From positions 1 through 63,645 of the forward strand of contig CAJUDL010000019.1 in the NCBI GenBank assembly GCA_910585285.1: DNA of 63,645 nucleotides, in the 5' to 3' direction. The notes beneath the pieces were generated by a model that saw only the letters and a list, made by a program, of their open reading frames with translations, searched no databases and was not told the origin of the DNA. Shown here piece by piece: positions 8,750-17,196 of the stretch. Positions within the stretch are counted from its first letter, which is position 1, and the number at the start of each line of letters is the position of its first letter. Made by a program: the position numbers and the translations under genes. This DNA is from an uncultured Muribaculaceae bacterium (GTDB lineage Bacteria; Bacteroidota; Bacteroidia; Bacteroidales; Muribaculaceae).

Positions 8750-8842
8750 CAAGATTTTCTGCAAAATTTTAACATTTAAAATTTTCAATCCGCGTTTTTA
8801 CATAGTCTTTGGCAAAATTATGCTATTTTATTGCTACGCGGA

Positions 8843-10357
8843 TTATCTGCGCCTGAACCCGGGCATCGGAACCTTCTCGGCAATTACAACCGCGCCCATA
8901 TAGATTGCAAGGAAGAGGGTGCGCACGGTATATAGTAGCCAGGGAGCAAACACAGTGTCAATACAGGTTCCGGCATAATACAGAATGCCTGCCAGAAAGA
9001 GATAAAGCGTCATGCGTCCTATCTGATAAGGAAGCGGATAATACCGGCGCCCGAGAAAGTAAGACACCACCATCACAGTGAAGTAACTTATCAGGGCAGC
9101 CCATGCCGAACCCATATAGCCGTCAGGAATACCGATTGCGGGCACAAGCCAGAGGTTCAGTCCAAGCATAAGGGCGAAACAGAGCAGCGACAGATACATC
9201 CCCCACTGCGTGCGGTCGGTAAGCTTATACCATAAGGAAAGATTGAAGAAGACCCCGAAGCAGAGTTCGGCAAGCATCATCACCGGCACTACAGCGAGTC
9301 CTTCCCAATAAGCGGGAGAGACGAAATGCTTAAGCACAGGGAGATAAAACATCACCCCGAGGAATATGAAAAGACCAAAGATGACAAAGAATTTCATTGC
9401 GTCGCAATAGGCTCGTTTCTTCCCGTCGCCATCCTTTCCATCTCCTTTTGCCTGCGCAAAGATGAAAGGCTCATATGCATAACGGAATGCCTGGGCGAAC
9501 ATCACCATCACTATCGCTATCTTTATGTTGGCGCCATAGATTCCAACCATCGATCGCGCCGCCTCCTCGCTTCCCTTGAAAATATAAGGAATAAGCATCT
9601 GACCCATGTTCTGACTCATGATACCCGCCACCCCTAAAATAAGCAATGGCCAGCTGTAGCCAAGCATTTTCCGGAGCAATGTGCCGTCAATTCCGAAACG
9701 ATGCCCGCGCAACTCCGGCAAAAGACATGCCAGCACGATCAAGGTGGAGATTAGGTTGGCAACAAATATCCACCCGATACCGAACGCCTCACCTCCCGCC
9801 GGCTCATAGAACCAGCTTACCAGCACAGGGACATGACGCATCAGCGCGGGGCAGGCAAGCAGGAAGAAGAGATTAAGAGAGATATTGACAGCGATATTGA
9901 GAAGCTTGATGCCGGCGAAACGGTATGCTCTCTTTTTATATCTGAGATATGCGAAAGGGATGTTGGAAAACGCATCTATCGCCACGGTCACGCCTAACAG
10001 CCAGACATAGAGGCTATGATGAGGCAGCAACAGCAATCGCGACAGGGGGGAGATAAACACCGTGAGCAATCCGATAAAAAGCAGCGACGTGGTGCCGACA
10101 GAAGAGAGAGATGTCGCATATACCTTGCCCGGATCCGGTTCTTTGTTGACAAACCGAAAGAAACCTGTTTCCATGCCGTAATTAAGTATCACGAGAGCCA
10201 CGGCTGTAAAGCTATAGAGATAACTCACGATACCATATTCTTCTGTAGGGAAAAGATACACATAGAGGGGTACGAGACACCAGTTCAGGAATCGCCCCAC
10301 GATGCTGCTGAGACCATACACCGCGGTCTCCTTCGCCAATGATTTTATTCCAGCCAT
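8843..10357 (-). CDS. Polysaccharide flippase / lipid II flippase-like (MATE/MOP superfamily)
   Basis: 504 residues from MAGIKSLAKETAVYGLSSIV; the frame is open back to 10375. The N-terminal GLSSIVGRFLNWCLVPLYVYLF with EEYGIVSYLYSF is the standard opening of Bacteroidetes polysaccharide export proteins. About fourteen hydrophobic segments fill the chain. It lies 10 bp downstream of ruvB on the same strand, an arrangement I recall as recurring in Bacteroidales, which suggests a housekeeping role in envelope glycan or lipid-linked sugar export rather than the capsule locus 10 kb away. The substrate is unknown. Confidence 0.85.
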   Translation of the reverse strand: MAGIKSLAKETAVYGLSSIVGRFLNWCLVPLYVYLFPTEEYGIVSYLYSFTAVALVILNYGMETGFFRFVNKEPDPGKVYATSLSSVGTTSLLFIGLLTVFISPLSRLLLLPHHSLYVWLLGVTVAIDAFSNIPFAYLRYKKRAYRFAGIKLLNIAVNISLNLFFLLACPALMRHVPVLVSWFYEPAGGEAFGIGWIFVANLISTLIVLACLLPELRGHRFGIDGTLLRKMLGYSWPLLILGVAGIMSQNMGQMLIPYIFKGSEEAARSMVGIYGANIKIAIVMVMFAQAFRYAYEPFIFAQAKGDGKDGDGKKRAYCDAMKFFVIFGLFIFLGVMFYLPVLKHFVSPAYWEGLAVVPVMMLAELCFGVFFNLSLWYKLTDRTQWGMYLSLLCFALMLGLNLWLVPAIGIPDGYMGSAWAALISYFTVMVVSYFLGRRYYPLPYQIGRMTLYLFLAGILYYAGTCIDTVFAPWLLYTVRTLFLAIYMGAVVIAEKVPMPGFRRR

Positions 10358-10367
10358 ATCAGCAATA

Positions 10368-11399
10368 TCAATCAAAAAGGGTGGTTTGCACAGATCCCTG
10401 CGTTCTGCCGAGATGACGGTAAGCCAGTTCCGTCACCTCCCTGCCACGAGGAGTGCGTTTCAGAAAACCCTCTTTGATGAGGAAGGGTTCATATACCTCC
10501 TCAATGGTGCCGGCATCCTCTCCAATAGCTGTGGCTATCGTTGTCAGCCCCACCGGACCACCCTTGAATTTGTCTATTATGTTTAACAATATGCGGTTAT
10601 CAATCTCGTCAAGACCGTAACGATCAATATTCAGAGCCTCGAGCGCATGACGTGCAATGGCAAGGTCGATTCTGCCGGATCCCCTGACCATAGCAAAATC
10701 GCGCACGCGACGAAGCAGCGAGTTTGCCACGCGTGGCGTGCCACGGCTGCGCAACGCGATCTCCAGGGCAGCCTCCTCATCAATGCCGATATTAAGAAGC
10801 CGCGCGGAACGCTTCACAATTCCCTTTAGGGTCTTATGGTCGTAATATTCAAGATGGCAGTTGATACCGAAACGCGCACGCAATGGAGCCGTGAGGCTAC
10901 CGCTTCGTGTAGTTGCCCCGATCAGGGTAAAGGGAGAGATAGTGAGCTGCACGCTCTTTGCTCCCGGACCTTTGTCAAGAAGAATGTCAATACGGAAATC
11001 CTCCATCGCGGAATAGAGATATTCCTCCACCACAGGGTGCAACCTATGGATCTCATCAATGAAAAGCACATCATGCTCTTCAAGACTCATAAGAATACCG
11101 GCGAGGTCGCCCGGCTTGTCGAGCACAGGACCTGATGTGACCTTGAATCCTACGCCAAGTTCATTCGCCACGATATTCGAGAGCGTGGTCTTTCCCAATC
11201 CCGGAGGACCATGAAGAAGCGTATGGTCAAGAGCTTCTCCCCTCATGCGGGCAGCCTCCACAAACACACGCAGATTATCTATAATTTTCTCCTGGCCACT
11301 GAAGTCGTCGAAAGCCAACGGACGCAACGCCTTCTCGATGTCGCGGTCGCTCCCCTCCGGACGGTTCAGTCGCTCCCTTATGTCAAAATCTTCTTCCAT
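10368..11399 (-). CDS. ruvB: Holliday junction branch migration ATPase RuvB
   Basis: 343 residues from MEEDFDIRERL; the frame opens at 11414 but this start fits the family. Walker A GPPGLGKTT is at residues 64-72. DEIHRL (Walker B) follows about 50 residues later, then GATTRSGSLTAPLRARFG (sensor I and beta-hairpin region), the arginine-finger region, and a C-terminal winged helix with IGEDAGTIEEVYEPFLIKEGFLKRTPRGR. RuvB forms hexameric rings that drive RuvA-bound Holliday junctions during recombination repair. The protein is complete and normal in length. It is transcribed with the flippase. Confidence 0.98.
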   Translation of the reverse strand: MEEDFDIRERLNRPEGSDRDIEKALRPLAFDDFSGQEKIIDNLRVFVEAARMRGEALDHTLLHGPPGLGKTTLSNIVANELGVGFKVTSGPVLDKPGDLAGILMSLEEHDVLFIDEIHRLHPVVEEYLYSAMEDFRIDILLDKGPGAKSVQLTISPFTLIGATTRSGSLTAPLRARFGINCHLEYYDHKTLKGIVKRSARLLNIGIDEEAALEIALRSRGTPRVANSLLRRVRDFAMVRGSGRIDLAIARHALEALNIDRYGLDEIDNRILLNIIDKFKGGPVGLTTIATAIGEDAGTIEEVYEPFLIKEGFLKRTPRGREVTELAYRHLGRTQGSVQTTLFD

Positions 11400-11501
11400 T
11401 CCGCAAAAATACAAATAAATTGTTAATTTTTATCTCGCTAAAAGTTAAAACATGCGATTTACAAAACTATTCACGCGAAAGGGTAGTTATATTTACAAAA
11501 G

Positions 11502-11709
11502 TAAACAGCAATCGTGGTTACGCGCCCTGGTGATAATGCCTATCTCCCTTTTTCGAGAGGTTTCAGGCGATATATTACTCTAAGAAGACTACGAAAAAAA
11601 TCCGCAGAGAACCTAATCTCCGCGGAAATTGAAGTAAGAAATCACCTTTTCGTAACCTTGATGTTGCGGGAGCGTCGGCAATTTTCCGCCGGAGCTCCCG
11701 CCTTTTTTT
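11502..11709 (+). ncRNA. Candidate structured small RNA (6S-like?) with own terminator
   Basis: No ORF of note lies between ruvB and the isomerase-like gene, but the plus strand has a nested set of pairings. GGTTACG (11516-11522) pairs with CGTAACC (11651-11657). Just inside, GGTGAT (11529-11534) pairs with ATCACC (11641-11646). Within these lie a GCCT...AGGC arm (about 11537-11569) and a hairpin with stem TCCGC-GAGA / TCTC-GCGGA (11601-11626). An intrinsic terminator follows. A near-consensus -7 box (TATATTTA, 11488-11495) would start transcription near 11502. Size and closing-stem layout would suit 6S RNA of Bacteroidetes, but I cannot confirm the family. Confidence 0.5.
11666..11709 (+). 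terminator. Intrinsic terminator of the candidate small RNA
   Basis: GCGGGAGC (11666-11673) pairs with GCTCCCGC (11694-11701), with a further TCGGC/GCCG stem inside, and seven T residues follow at 11703-11709. No plus-strand protein gene precedes it, which argues that it ends a non-coding transcript. Confidence 0.75.
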
Positions 11710-11737
11710 ATAATGTGCAATGTTGAATGTTAAAGGT

Positions 11738-12364
11738 TTAATATGGGATGCGGGCAACTACTGTCAAGAATGAAAGTGCTCCATTCGCACTGAATTCATC
11801 TACAGACGCCGGCAAGAGCAAAGTCTCCCCTTTCCTTACCGAGGTTGAAACCCCGTCAACCGTGAGTTGGCCCTCACCTCCAAGGCATAATAACCCCATA
11901 AAAGAATCCTGCCCATTCTTAAGAATTCTTTCTCCCTCCACAGCTTCAAGACATACGGAAAAGCATGGTCCGGAAACAAGCGGCTTCGAATGTGTTTGCA
12001 ATCCCACATTCGAATCCGGAACATATTGAAATTCAGATTGTGTGGCATTATCAATATGGCATATCGATACGGCAAGTTTTCCTTCATTATCAACGAGCTT
12101 GACATTCAATGGCAGTTCCGCGCCATAGAGAGAATACATATCCTCACCTATCAATTTCCCTTTCTGCTGCTCAACGAGCAATTGGAGATCCATGCCGGCG
12201 TTGTCTCCGTTTGCCACAATACTCTGCTTTCCGGGAACCGTTGATAACTCCCAACTCTCGCCTATGGTGCTGCAATTTACGGAAAGTCCTTTGAAACGGG
12301 CGATATTATTTCCCCCGTTTTCCGTATTTCCGAAATATGGCAGAAGTTTAATCGGTTGTCTCAT
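11738..12364 (-). CDS. Phosphomannose-isomerase-like cupin protein lacking the catalytic core
   Basis: 208 residues, against about 320 for type I mannose-6-phosphate isomerases of Bacteroidetes. The N-terminal 95 residues match the family: IKLLPYFGNTENGGNNIARF, the GESWELS motif, and PLNVKLVDNEGKLAVSI. The C-terminal 90 match its last cupin: LTVDGVSTSVRKGETLLLPASVDEF. Missing is the stretch in between with the QVHPDD metal-binding motif and the FF(I/L)PAGxVH motif, so the zinc site is gone; the place of QVHP reads SICHID. The frame is open without a break, which implies an in-frame internal loss or a divergent paralogue. Mannose-6-phosphate isomerisation is unlikely. The next gene on this strand upstream is a mannan-type GH76. 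Confidence 0.65.
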   Translation of the reverse strand: MRQPIKLLPYFGNTENGGNNIARFKGLSVNCSTIGESWELSTVPGKQSIVANGDNAGMDLQLLVEQQKGKLIGEDMYSLYGAELPLNVKLVDNEGKLAVSICHIDNATQSEFQYVPDSNVGLQTHSKPLVSGPCFSVCLEAVEGERILKNGQDSFMGLLCLGGEGQLTVDGVSTSVRKGETLLLPASVDEFSANGALSFLTVVARIPY

Positions 12365-12376
12365 CAGATACTTCGC

Positions 12377-12421
12377 TATTTAAGTTTCGCAAGCTTCAAC
12401 TTTTAGCCTGCGGAAGTTGAA
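12377..12421. repeat. Dispersed intergenic palindromic repeat (copy on minus strand)
   Basis: The stem TTCAACTT (12395-12402) / AAGTTGAA (12414-12421) and the adjoining 26 bp (12377-12402) recur elsewhere. The 26-bp block matches the reverse complement of 49544-49569 with one difference, and the TTCAACTT/AAGTTGAA core is shared with 21470-21512 and 49396-49438. It behaves like a REP-type element lying in gaps between genes. Confidence 0.6.
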
Positions 12422-13720
12422 TTATTTATCATTGAAAAGAAGCATCAGTGCAGGCAGCGATGATCCAGCATAACTGCCGATCAGCTGATCATCAGGGGTG
12501 GGTATTCCAAGTTCCCCGTCACACACTCCTGCTGAATTTCTATTACGCATTCCCGCTTTTATATTCTTATCAATAAAATCACGATATTGTTTCTGACCGC
12601 ATTCATTGATAAGTATATCCATATACTGAGCCCAGATTGCCGGATAAATTCCCTGTTCAAGGCTTCCCTGATCATATGGGTTATTATGATTATGAGCCCA
12701 AGGAAGATAACCGTTTTCCGATAGCACATTTATCGAATAATCCGCACCAGCCTTGGCATTGTCAAGATAGGCGGAATCACCGGTAGCCTTATAAAGTAAT
12801 GCCGCAGCACCGATAAACGTGCCTTGATTATAGAGCAACGGATGACCTCCGCGAGAATCTCCATGACGATTATCCACTATCATTCCGGTAGACATGTCTC
12901 CAAGTTTTTCAGCCGACCATTCATATATCTCTTTTGCCATTTCGAGATAACGTTCTTTTGTCTCATAATGAGGACGTGAGAACGAGCCATAAGAGTTTGT
13001 CCATTTCGCGGGAGACACATCAGGCTTACGGTTTGCAGGTGTAAGATCATAAAGCAACATAGCTGCCACAACTGTAGGAAAGTTTATACACGACATCTTG
13101 CCGTCACCCGCAGAGTTTGCCTTAGGATTCTCCAACGGCTGCCATTGCCAGAACATACCTCCACCCAATCCTTTCCGGGGATCTGCATAAGAGCCTGTGT
13201 CGCCTACTTTGGGAGATCCATACCAGACTCTCGCAAAACTTTTTTCGGCGAGTTTCCGGCAGTCATCGCGATGAAGAATCTTTGCAGCGCGTGCCATAGT
13301 AATGGTCCACCACTGGATATCGTCGTAAATGAACCAACCTCTGTTAGTGTCATTATTGTCGAAATCAAAATTCAGATAATGCGACACATTCCCATCAATA
13401 ATCTTGTTGGCAAGATCACGATACTGTTTTTCTCGAGTCTTATCACCCTCTTTCCGCGCCAGAAGCATGGCATTCATCGCCATGTCCGCATACATCGGCT
13501 GGCACCATATGGCAGCTGCACCACCCCAACGATCTACGGCTGCTGAATCTGCAGTAGTGTTTTTATAGATGTATTTAGCAGAATCAAGAAAAACAGTATT
13601 GAAAGAATCGAATGCTTCAAAAGCCGAATTAGCCGGAACTGTATTTTTCGATGCTCCGCATGCTGTAAGTCCGGAGAACGAAACTGCAACTAATATAAAA
13701 TACAATAGTTTCATATTCAT
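12422..13720 (-). CDS. GH76 family lipoprotein, probable alpha-1,6-mannanase
   Basis: 432 residues from MNMKLLYFILVAVSFSGLTACG, a lipoprotein signal peptide with an LTAC lipobox; the frame is open to 13768. The family is shown by the (alpha/alpha)6-barrel signatures: AAIWCQPMYADMAMNAM, then WFIYDDIQWWTITMARAAKI near residue 140, holding the adjacent Asp pair that acts in GH76 catalysis. Later come KMSCINFPTVVAAMLLYDLT, GGHPLLYNQGTFIGAAALLY and EQGIYPAIWAQYM. Such enzymes cut the alpha-1,6-mannan backbone of yeast or bacterial mannans at the cell surface. It starts 4 bp after the truncated upstream gene and is followed by the isomerase-like gene. Confidence 0.85.
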   Translation of the reverse strand: MNMKLLYFILVAVSFSGLTACGASKNTVPANSAFEAFDSFNTVFLDSAKYIYKNTTADSAAVDRWGGAAAIWCQPMYADMAMNAMLLARKEGDKTREKQYRDLANKIIDGNVSHYLNFDFDNNDTNRGWFIYDDIQWWTITMARAAKILHRDDCRKLAEKSFARVWYGSPKVGDTGSYADPRKGLGGGMFWQWQPLENPKANSAGDGKMSCINFPTVVAAMLLYDLTPANRKPDVSPAKWTNSYGSFSRPHYETKERYLEMAKEIYEWSAEKLGDMSTGMIVDNRHGDSRGGHPLLYNQGTFIGAAALLYKATGDSAYLDNAKAGADYSINVLSENGYLPWAHNHNNPYDQGSLEQGIYPAIWAQYMDILINECGQKQYRDFIDKNIKAGMRNRNSAGVCDGELGIPTPDDQLIGSYAGSSLPALMLLFNDK

Positions 13721-13724
13721 AATT

Positions 13725-14555
13725 TTACCAACGGAACACAACGTTTCTTCCATCGGGATGGTTATCAAATTCTATAAGATATGTGCGCGACGAGTCATCC
13801 CACGCAGAAGGAACATAAGATTCCACGCCATCAATTGTTACACTTTTTGGGGCAGAGGGCAATAATACTCTGGCTATGCCGTCGGTATCCACCGGACTCT
13901 TTGCCACAAAGGAATATTTCCCTTTCTCCGATTTCTCATCGCTCTCACGGAAAGAAGCGGCAAGCACACTGGGTTTATTACCATTCTTTACATTTGCCAG
14001 ATCAAGCAACATTGCCTGACTTCCCGGATTCACGCCCACAATATCCTTTACCGGAAGCTTAGGATCAAACATGTCGATGTATTTACCTCTAAACATCAGA
14101 GGTTTGTTATCCACGCTTTCATCAACCACAGCCGCAAGAGTATAGGGACCGCGGTGAAGGAAATAGCTGTTCTTGAATTTAAGCTTACCGGCTTTGGCAT
14201 TTTTCTCATAAAGTTTGGTAAGAGTGCTTATGAAACCGGCATCTCCATCAGTGGAAAGTATGAAATCCTTGGGATCGTTACGCATCACGTATACAGTTCC
14301 TTTCCCAACCTTATAGTTCCCCTCAGCTGCATTTTCAGGAATACCCATTAAAGAAAACAGGTGTTGCGAGGGGGAGGAATAAGAATTACCGTTCGTGCTC
14401 CACCATTCCGGCACATTCTGGAAAGGATCCTTGTCTGAGCCGCAGAAAAGCAACACACCGCCATTCCTTACCCATTCATTCAGATGATCGTGAGCCGACG
14501 GGTCGAGAGGCTTCATATTCGAATAGGTCGAGGGTAAAGTTGACCTCCTGAACAA
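13725..14555 (-). pseudogene. C-terminal remnant of a large glycan-utilisation protein
   Basis: The frame starts abruptly at a short MFRRSTLPSTYSN stretch and then reads like the interior of a longer protein: MKPLDPSAHDHLNEWVRNGG, VLLFCGSDKDPFQNVPEWW, GKGTVYVMRNDPKDFILS, and YFLHRGPYTLAAVVDESV. It ends in beta-sandwich repeats (GIARVLLPSAPKSVTIDGVE ... NHPDGRNVVFRW). The WVRNGGVLLF motif belongs to a flavodoxin-like glutamine-amidotransferase-type fold placed near the C terminus of several secreted glycosidases. No signal peptide or N-terminal catalytic part precedes it, and 10 bp upstream is a terminator, so its 5' part has been deleted. I cannot name the parent GH family. Confidence 0.6.
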
Positions 14556-14564
14556 AATCTAGCC

Positions 14565-14604
14565 CACAAAAAAATCCGCCTGTTTTCAGGCGGATTTTTT
14601 TGTG
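14565..14604. terminator. Strong bidirectional hairpin terminator
   Basis: A perfect 18-bp stem (14565-14582 with 14587-14604) surrounds a TTTT loop. It has a GC-rich core CCGCCTG/CAGGCGG and A/T tails on both sides, so it can stop transcription both ways. It lies downstream of the oxidoreductase operon and right at the break of the truncated gene. Confidence 0.85.
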
Positions 14605-14713
14605 TTAATGTGTAATTTTGAATGTTTAATGTTTAATTAAATTGAGACCCACTTTCGATTCTCAATCCAAGTCTAATATTAAACATTAAACATTACACAT
14701 TGAACATTGAACA
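14605..14713. repeat. AT-rich intergenic inverted repeat built of AATGTTTA-type units
   Basis: Left part carries TAATGTGTAATTTTGAATGT and AATGTTTAATGTTTAATT; right part carries the complementary units ATTAAACATTAAACATTACA and so on up to the oxidoreductase stop codon. Similar strings fill 61500-61582. It is probably a degenerate repeat family of these genomes, with no visible function. Confidence 0.55.
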
Positions 14714-15256
14714 TTAAACATTCACCAAAGAGCGTCCTTTCTCTATCGCCTGCTCGTTGAGCGGGATGAGTTTGTGGTGGCGCTCCGGCAGTGATTTCTT
14801 AAGACCCTTGATCACATTCTCCATCGGGAGCTTATAATCCATCGCCTCAAGCAGCGCGCCCATCACAACCATGTTATACGCCTTCGAATTACCGATCTCC
14901 AGCGTTGCCTCCATCGCATCGATAGGATAAATCTTGATGTCATCGCGCGTGGGGTGCTTGTGGATGCCATTGGTATCATAGATGAGTATGCCACCCGGCT
15001 TCACTTTCACGCCAAACTTGTCGAGACTCTGCTGGTTGAGCGCAATCACGATGTCATAACGGTCGAGCACGGGAGAGGATATCTTGTCGTCGGAGAGAAT
15101 CACGGTAACGTTGGCTGTGCCACCGCGCTGCTCCGGTCCGTAAGAAGGCATCCAGGTAACTTCCTTATCGTCCATAAGACCGGAATAGGCAAGAATCTTA
15201 CCCATGGAGAGCACACCTTGTCCTCCGAATCCGGCTATAATAATTTCTTCTTTCAT
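14714..15256 (-). CDS. 2-oxoacid:ferredoxin oxidoreductase, gamma subunit
   Basis: 180 residues from MKEEIIIAGFGGQGVLSMGK; the frame is open further upstream but would overlap the beta gene. The N-terminal GFGGQGV motif and SYGPEQRGGTANVTV are the hallmarks of the gamma (POR_G) domain. DIVIALNQQSLDKF and NMVVMGALLEAMDY complete it. This is the last gene of a four-gene operon (ferredoxin, alpha, beta, gamma), 10 bp after the beta gene. The complex oxidises a 2-oxoacid (branched-chain or 2-oxoglutarate) to the acyl-CoA, with electrons passed to ferredoxin, or runs in reverse to fix CO2 in anaerobes. Confidence 0.95.
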   Translation of the reverse strand: MKEEIIIAGFGGQGVLSMGKILAYSGLMDDKEVTWMPSYGPEQRGGTANVTVILSDDKISSPVLDRYDIVIALNQQSLDKFGVKVKPGGILIYDTNGIHKHPTRDDIKIYPIDAMEATLEIGNSKAYNMVVMGALLEAMDYKLPMENVIKGLKKSLPERHHKLIPLNEQAIEKGRSLVNV

Positions 15257-15266
15257 CTTTTCCAGT

Positions 15267-16028
15267 TTAAACGTTTTTAAGATCTCCAAGCGGATATTTC
15301 GGGAACATGTTCTCCTCCATCCACTTGTTAGCCTTCTCCGGCGACATCTTCCAGCCTGAGTTGCAGGTTGCCACAACCTCTACCACAGATGTGCCTTTCT
15401 TAGCGATGGCATTCTCGAAAGCCTTCTTCAGACAGGCCTTGGTCTTGCGCACAGCCGCCGGCGTATGCACAGCCTGACGTGTGACGTAGCAAGTGCCGTC
15501 GAGGATAGCCATGAGATTGGTGATCTCAAGGGGATGACCGTTGAGGTCAACACGGCGACCGTAAGGCGTGGTGGCTGTCTTCTGACCTACGAGCGTGGTC
15601 GGTGCCATCTGTCCGCCGGTCATACCGTAGATCGCATTGTTGACGAATATCATCACAATGTTCTCTCCGCGGTTGGCGGCATGGATCGACTCAGCCGTAC
15701 CGATTGCCGACATATCTCCGTCGCCCTGATATGTGAACACCACATTCTCGGGCCAGAGACGCGACATGGCGGTTGCTACCGCAGGTGCTCTACCATGAGC
15801 TGCCTCAACCCAGTCGACATCTATATAATTGTATGCGAACACCGCGCAACCTACGGGCGAAACACCCACCGTCTTCTCGGTCAGACCCATCTCCTGGATC
15901 ACTTCCGCAAGAAGCTTATGGATCACGCCGTGGCTGCAGCCGGGGCAATAATGCATGTGAACCTCTTCAAGAAGCTCCGGTTTGCTGTAAACCTTGTTTT
16001 CTTCGCAAATGATATCTTCGATTTCCAT
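15267..16028 (-). CDS. 2-oxoacid:ferredoxin oxidoreductase, beta (TPP-binding) subunit
   Basis: 253 residues. The thiamine-pyrophosphate domain shows HYCPGCSHGVIHKLLAEV at residues 27-44, GRAPAVATAMSRLWPENVVF, the TPP/Mg motif GDGDMSAIGTAESIHAANRG, and NNAIYGMTGGQMAPTT. The size fits short beta subunits of the Kor/Vor type. It lies 21 bp after the alpha gene. The subunit binds TPP and carries out decarboxylation of the 2-oxoacid; the alpha subunit binds CoA. The exact 2-oxoacid is not readable from motifs. Confidence 0.95.
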   Translation of the reverse strand: MEIEDIICEENKVYSKPELLEEVHMHYCPGCSHGVIHKLLAEVIQEMGLTEKTVGVSPVGCAVFAYNYIDVDWVEAAHGRAPAVATAMSRLWPENVVFTYQGDGDMSAIGTAESIHAANRGENIVMIFVNNAIYGMTGGQMAPTTLVGQKTATTPYGRRVDLNGHPLEITNLMAILDGTCYVTRQAVHTPAAVRKTKACLKKAFENAIAKKGTSVVEVVATCNSGWKMSPEKANKWMEENMFPKYPLGDLKNV

Positions 16029-16049
16029 TTTCGCTTTCTTTTAGAGGAT

Positions 16050-17138
16050 TTATTTTCTGTTGATGATTTTCTCTTCCATTGCTGTCACAACCTCTTCGGG
16101 GCTGGGGATGATTCCACCCATTCTTCCGAAATGCTCCACGGGGAGACGGTCGTGAACTGCAAGACGCACATCCTCGATCATCTGACCGGCGTTAAGCTCA
16201 ACCACGAGCACTCCTTTCTTCCCTTCTGCAGCCTTGTTGATGGCTTCTGTGGGGAAGGGCCAGAGAGTGATGGGACGCACGATACCAATCTTTATGCCTT
16301 TCTCGGCAGCTATTTCGCGCGCTTTGTCGCAGATGCGGGCGATAGAGCCAAACGCCACAATCAGATAATCTGCGTCTTCCACACCGATTTCCTCCCAACG
16401 GGTCTCGTTTTTCTCTATCTCGCGATAGCGTGCCTGAAGCTGATGGTTGATAACCTCCATCTTGGCAGACTCGAGCTCAAGCGATGTCACGACATTACGC
16501 TTTCTGCCATCCTTTCTGCCATCGGCAGCCCAGGGGCACTGACGGCGGATCTCCTCCTCAGTGCGACGCGGACGCTGCTCGGGAAGCACCACCTTCTCCA
16601 TCATCTGACCCACGATACCGTCAGCCAGAATCATGGCGGGATTGGTATATTTGAATGCGAGGTCAAAGCCAAGACCCACGAAATCCACCATCTCCTGCAC
16701 TGTGGAAGGTGCAAGCACGATCAGATGGTAGTCGCCGTGACCGCCACCCTTCACAGCCTGGAAATAGTCAGCCTGCGAGGGCTGGATGGTGCCCAGACCG
16801 GGACCTCCACGCATTACGTTCAGAATCAATGCCGGCAGCGATGCTGCGGCTATATATGAGATACCCTCCTGCTTGAGGCTGACGCCCGGAGAGGATGATG
16901 AGGTCATCACTGCTTTGCCGCAGGCAGCGCCTCCATAAACCATGTTGATGGCGGCAACTTCCGATTCGGCTTGGAGAACTACCATGCCTGTGGTCTCCCA
17001 CGGCATAAGCTCCTCAAGGGTTTCGAGCACCTCCGACTGCGGAGTGATGGGATAGCCGAAATATCCGTCGCAACCATAGCGGATCGCGGCATGGGCTATC
17101 GCCTCGTTCCCTTTCATTAGTCTCACTTCTTCTTTCAT
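16050..17138 (-). CDS. vorB: 2-oxoacid:ferredoxin oxidoreductase, alpha subunit (VorB-like)
   Basis: 362 residues, the size of proteins usually named 3-methyl-2-oxobutanoate dehydrogenase subunit VorB. Motifs: GNEAIAHAAIRYGCDGYFGYPITPQSEVLE at the N terminus, TSSSSPGVSLKQEGISYIA, MRGGPGLGTIQPSQADY, and a C-terminal transketolase-like domain with DYLIVAFGSIARI, GIVRPITLWPFP and LVVELNAGQMIEDV. It starts 58 bp after the ferredoxin gene. Amino-acid-fermenting and rumen/gut Bacteroidales use this complex for branched-chain amino acid turnover. The name is by family habit; 2-oxoglutarate (KorA) is an alternative substrate. Confidence 0.9.
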   Translation of the reverse strand: MKEEVRLMKGNEAIAHAAIRYGCDGYFGYPITPQSEVLETLEELMPWETTGMVVLQAESEVAAINMVYGGAACGKAVMTSSSSPGVSLKQEGISYIAAASLPALILNVMRGGPGLGTIQPSQADYFQAVKGGGHGDYHLIVLAPSTVQEMVDFVGLGFDLAFKYTNPAMILADGIVGQMMEKVVLPEQRPRRTEEEIRRQCPWAADGRKDGRKRNVVTSLELESAKMEVINHQLQARYREIEKNETRWEEIGVEDADYLIVAFGSIARICDKAREIAAEKGIKIGIVRPITLWPFPTEAINKAAEGKKGVLVVELNAGQMIEDVRLAVHDRLPVEHFGRMGGIIPSPEEVVTAMEEKIINRK

Positions 17139-17196
17139 ATTCCTTGTCGTTGTGTTTTCTTGGTTGGAATGGTTAGAACGTTGTTACGCCCGCGCA

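Noticed and set aside
15465..16859. 464-codon open frame on the plus strand
   Set aside because: It lies exactly opposite the beta and alpha oxidoreductase genes, which have all the expected motifs. The translation is rich in His and Cys without any family signature, so it is a shadow frame.
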